A DNA stretch of 57,994 nucleotides, from NCBI RefSeq assembly GCF_029212645.1, contig NZ_JARGND010000019.1, positions 4,107 through 62,100 on the forward strand, in the 5' to 3' direction. The DNA is from Vannielia sp. (GTDB lineage: Bacteria; Pseudomonadota; Alphaproteobacteria; Rhodobacterales; Rhodobacteraceae). The stretch's first letter is position 1, and each line of letters opens with the position of its first letter. This document shows, piece after piece, positions 56,848 through 57,994 of the stretch. Below the pieces are notes generated by a model. That model was not told the DNA's origin and did not search any database. It saw only the letters and a program-made list of their open reading frames with translations. The position numbers and the translations under genes are program-made.

Positions 56848-57118
56848 GTGCGATTCCTTTCCCTCTGAAGGGGTGTCATGCCGCTTTGATAGCGCAGCTC
56901 CCGGTGCCGGGCGCGGCGGGTTTGCGGCCAAAATTTTGCGATCCGCGACATTCAGGGTGGAAATGCTGCGCGCGCGCATTTGAAAGCCTCGCTTCGCTTG
57001 CGCGCACCAGTTCCGGCCGCCTTGCGCAGGCCGCTCTGCCCTGCAAAAGCCAGCGGACAGCGGCCTTTGACCCGCGCCCACCAAAGGTGCAGGGTAGGCC
57101 GTGGAGCAGGAGGAACCG

Positions 57119-57817
57119 ATGGCAGACAACGAGCGATCCGAGCCAAAGACAGAGGAGCGGCAAACGCTGACATCTGCCGAGATCACCGCGCTTTCACACC
57201 TTTATCGTGGCGAGGTTTATCGCAGCACGATCTGGCGTACCCGGCTCGACACCACGACCAACTGGGCGGTGGTGTCGCTGGGGGTGGCGCTGTCGATCTC
57301 TTACGCCTCGCCCGGAGCCTCGCCGCTGCCGCTGGTATTGGTGGGCGTGCTGATCCTGCTGTTTTTGATGCAGGAGGCCCGCCGTTACCGCTATTTCAAC
57401 GTGTGGCGCGCCCGGGCACGCTGGATTGAAACCCATTTTTACGCCCCGCTGCTGGAAGACGGCGATCTGAGGATGCAGGAGGGTTGGCAAAACGTCCTCT
57501 CACAGGATTACCTGCGCCCGCGCTATCACGTCACCTATGCAACGGCGCTTGGGCGGCGCATCCGGCGCAATTACCTGTGGATCCTGCTCATTCAGGCGCT
57601 GGCCTATGCGGGCAAGATCGTGATTCATCCCACCAACTCGACCAGCCTTGATGAGGTGATCACCCGCGCCGATATTGGCCCCCTGCCCGGCGAATTGGTG
57701 ATCCTGACGGGGCTGGCCTATGTGCTGATCTGCGTCAGCCTCGCCTTTTGGAGCACCCGGCAGGATGCCAAACGCAGCCGCGCTGCGGGCAAGGAGCGCT
57801 CAAGCTCAATGGGTTGA
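57119..57817 (+). CDS. DUF2270 membrane protein
   Basis: The 232-residue protein has a polar N-terminus, the conserved LTSAEITALSHLYRGEVYRSTIWRTRLDTTTNWAVV, and about four membrane segments (WAVVSLGVALSISYA, LPLVLVGVLILLFLM, YLWILLIQALAYAGKIVI, ELVILTGLAYVLICVSLAFW). EARRYRYFNVWRARARWIETHFYAPLL between helices 2 and 3 is the family core of DUF2270. The function is unknown. ATG 57119 has AGGAGG upstream. It is divergent from the MttB-like gene and precedes guaA. Confidence 0.85.
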   Translation: MADNERSEPKTEERQTLTSAEITALSHLYRGEVYRSTIWRTRLDTTTNWAVVSLGVALSISYASPGASPLPLVLVGVLILLFLMQEARRYRYFNVWRARARWIETHFYAPLLEDGDLRMQEGWQNVLSQDYLRPRYHVTYATALGRRIRRNYLWILLIQALAYAGKIVIHPTNSTSLDEVITRADIGPLPGELVILTGLAYVLICVSLAFWSTRQDAKRSRAAGKERSSSMG

Positions 57818-57902
57818 GCGCGCGCGAAATCGCAGGCCATTGCCCCCCTGACGGGCCGCGCCCCCTTGCACCCCTCGGCGGGCCGGAATATCCCCTTGGC
57901 CC

Positions 57903-57994
57903 ATGAGCATGCCGCATCCCACGCGCCACCACGAGCGCCTCCTCATCATCGACTTTGGCTCTCAGGTGACGCAGCTTATTGCGCGCCGCCTGCG
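57903..57994 (+). CDS. guaA: GMP synthase, start only (truncated by window edge)
   Basis: The frame MSMPHPTRHHERLLIIDFGS followed by QVTQLIARRLR is the start of the glutamine amidotransferase domain of GMP synthase (IIDFGSQVTQLIARR is diagnostic). The rest lies beyond the window. A second ATG at 57909 is in frame. No clear ribosome site is visible; GGCCC precedes the start. Confidence 0.9.
   Translation, partial: MSMPHPTRHHERLLIIDFGSQVTQLIARRL

Overview
The window reads as a chromosomal segment of a GC-rich alphaproteobacterium of the Rhodobacteraceae/Roseobacter type. The evidence is the nifR3(dusB)-ntrB-ntrC-ntrY-ntrX-trkA-trkH-hfq-hflX gene order, the olsB-olsA pair for ornithine lipids, CtrA and ChpT, the yceD-rpmF-plsX-fabH-ihfA-merR series, a fused ispDF, a long-form dcd, and the small family-restricted proteins DUF3553, DUF6456 and DUF6477. 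I see no phage, insertion sequence, integrase, CRISPR array or rRNA. It is mostly core chromosome, and the less ordinary material is in the intergenic DNA and a few hypothetical genes.

Layout. 1-6.5 kb: 3' part of gluQ, convergent hisI, an IscU-like scaffold protein, an unannotated 40-codon gene with an inverted-repeat operator and a structured, terminated RNA downstream, then recG and ligA. 6.8-13.2 kb: ctrA, olsA/olsB, a DUF3553 gene divergent from chpT, proA and a methyltransferase. 13.2-17.6 kb: a hydroxyisobutyrate-dehydrogenase-like oxidoreductase, a penicillin-acylase-family Ntn hydrolase and a membrane-anchored DUF4241-like protein. 17.7-30.3 kb: one long minus-strand block (dusB, ntrBC, ntrYX, a CHAP lipoprotein, trkA, trkH, hfq, hflX) for nitrogen signalling, potassium uptake and RNA regulation. 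30.5-33.7 kb: ispDF-pgpA-cinA coupled by ATGA overlaps, a COQ10-like protein and hpt.

34-43.3 kb: a Sel1-repeat protein, a cytochrome c'/diheme cytochrome c pair, a LysM protein with a degenerate metallopeptidase-like partner, a Cys/Met-metabolism PLP enzyme, a secreted protein of unknown function, lipA, a peroxiredoxin, an OlsB paralogue and msrB. 43.3-50 kb: bamE, then yceD-rpmF-plsX-fabH-ihfA-merR, tRNA-Pro(GGG) and dcd. 50-58 kb: oxyR divergent from katA, a VIT-family transporter, DUF6456 divergent from DUF6477, an MttB-family protein, a DUF2270 protein and the first codons of guaA.

Three themes cross the window. First, CtrA-type sites (TTAA-N7-TTAA or one mismatch) lie upstream of olsB, ctrA and the DUF6456 gene, in a window that also carries ctrA and chpT. 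Second, two families of dispersed intergenic repeat are present: a GGATATTT-core element at gene 3' ends (six copies) and a 104-bp palindromic element (two inverted copies, 6 differences). Third, both NtrC and NtrX lack the sigma54-contacting GAFTGA loop. The least described parts are the 1.67-2.09 kb small-gene/structured-RNA unit and the LysM/HHExxS operon. All identifications come from reading motifs and gene order; no database search was run.
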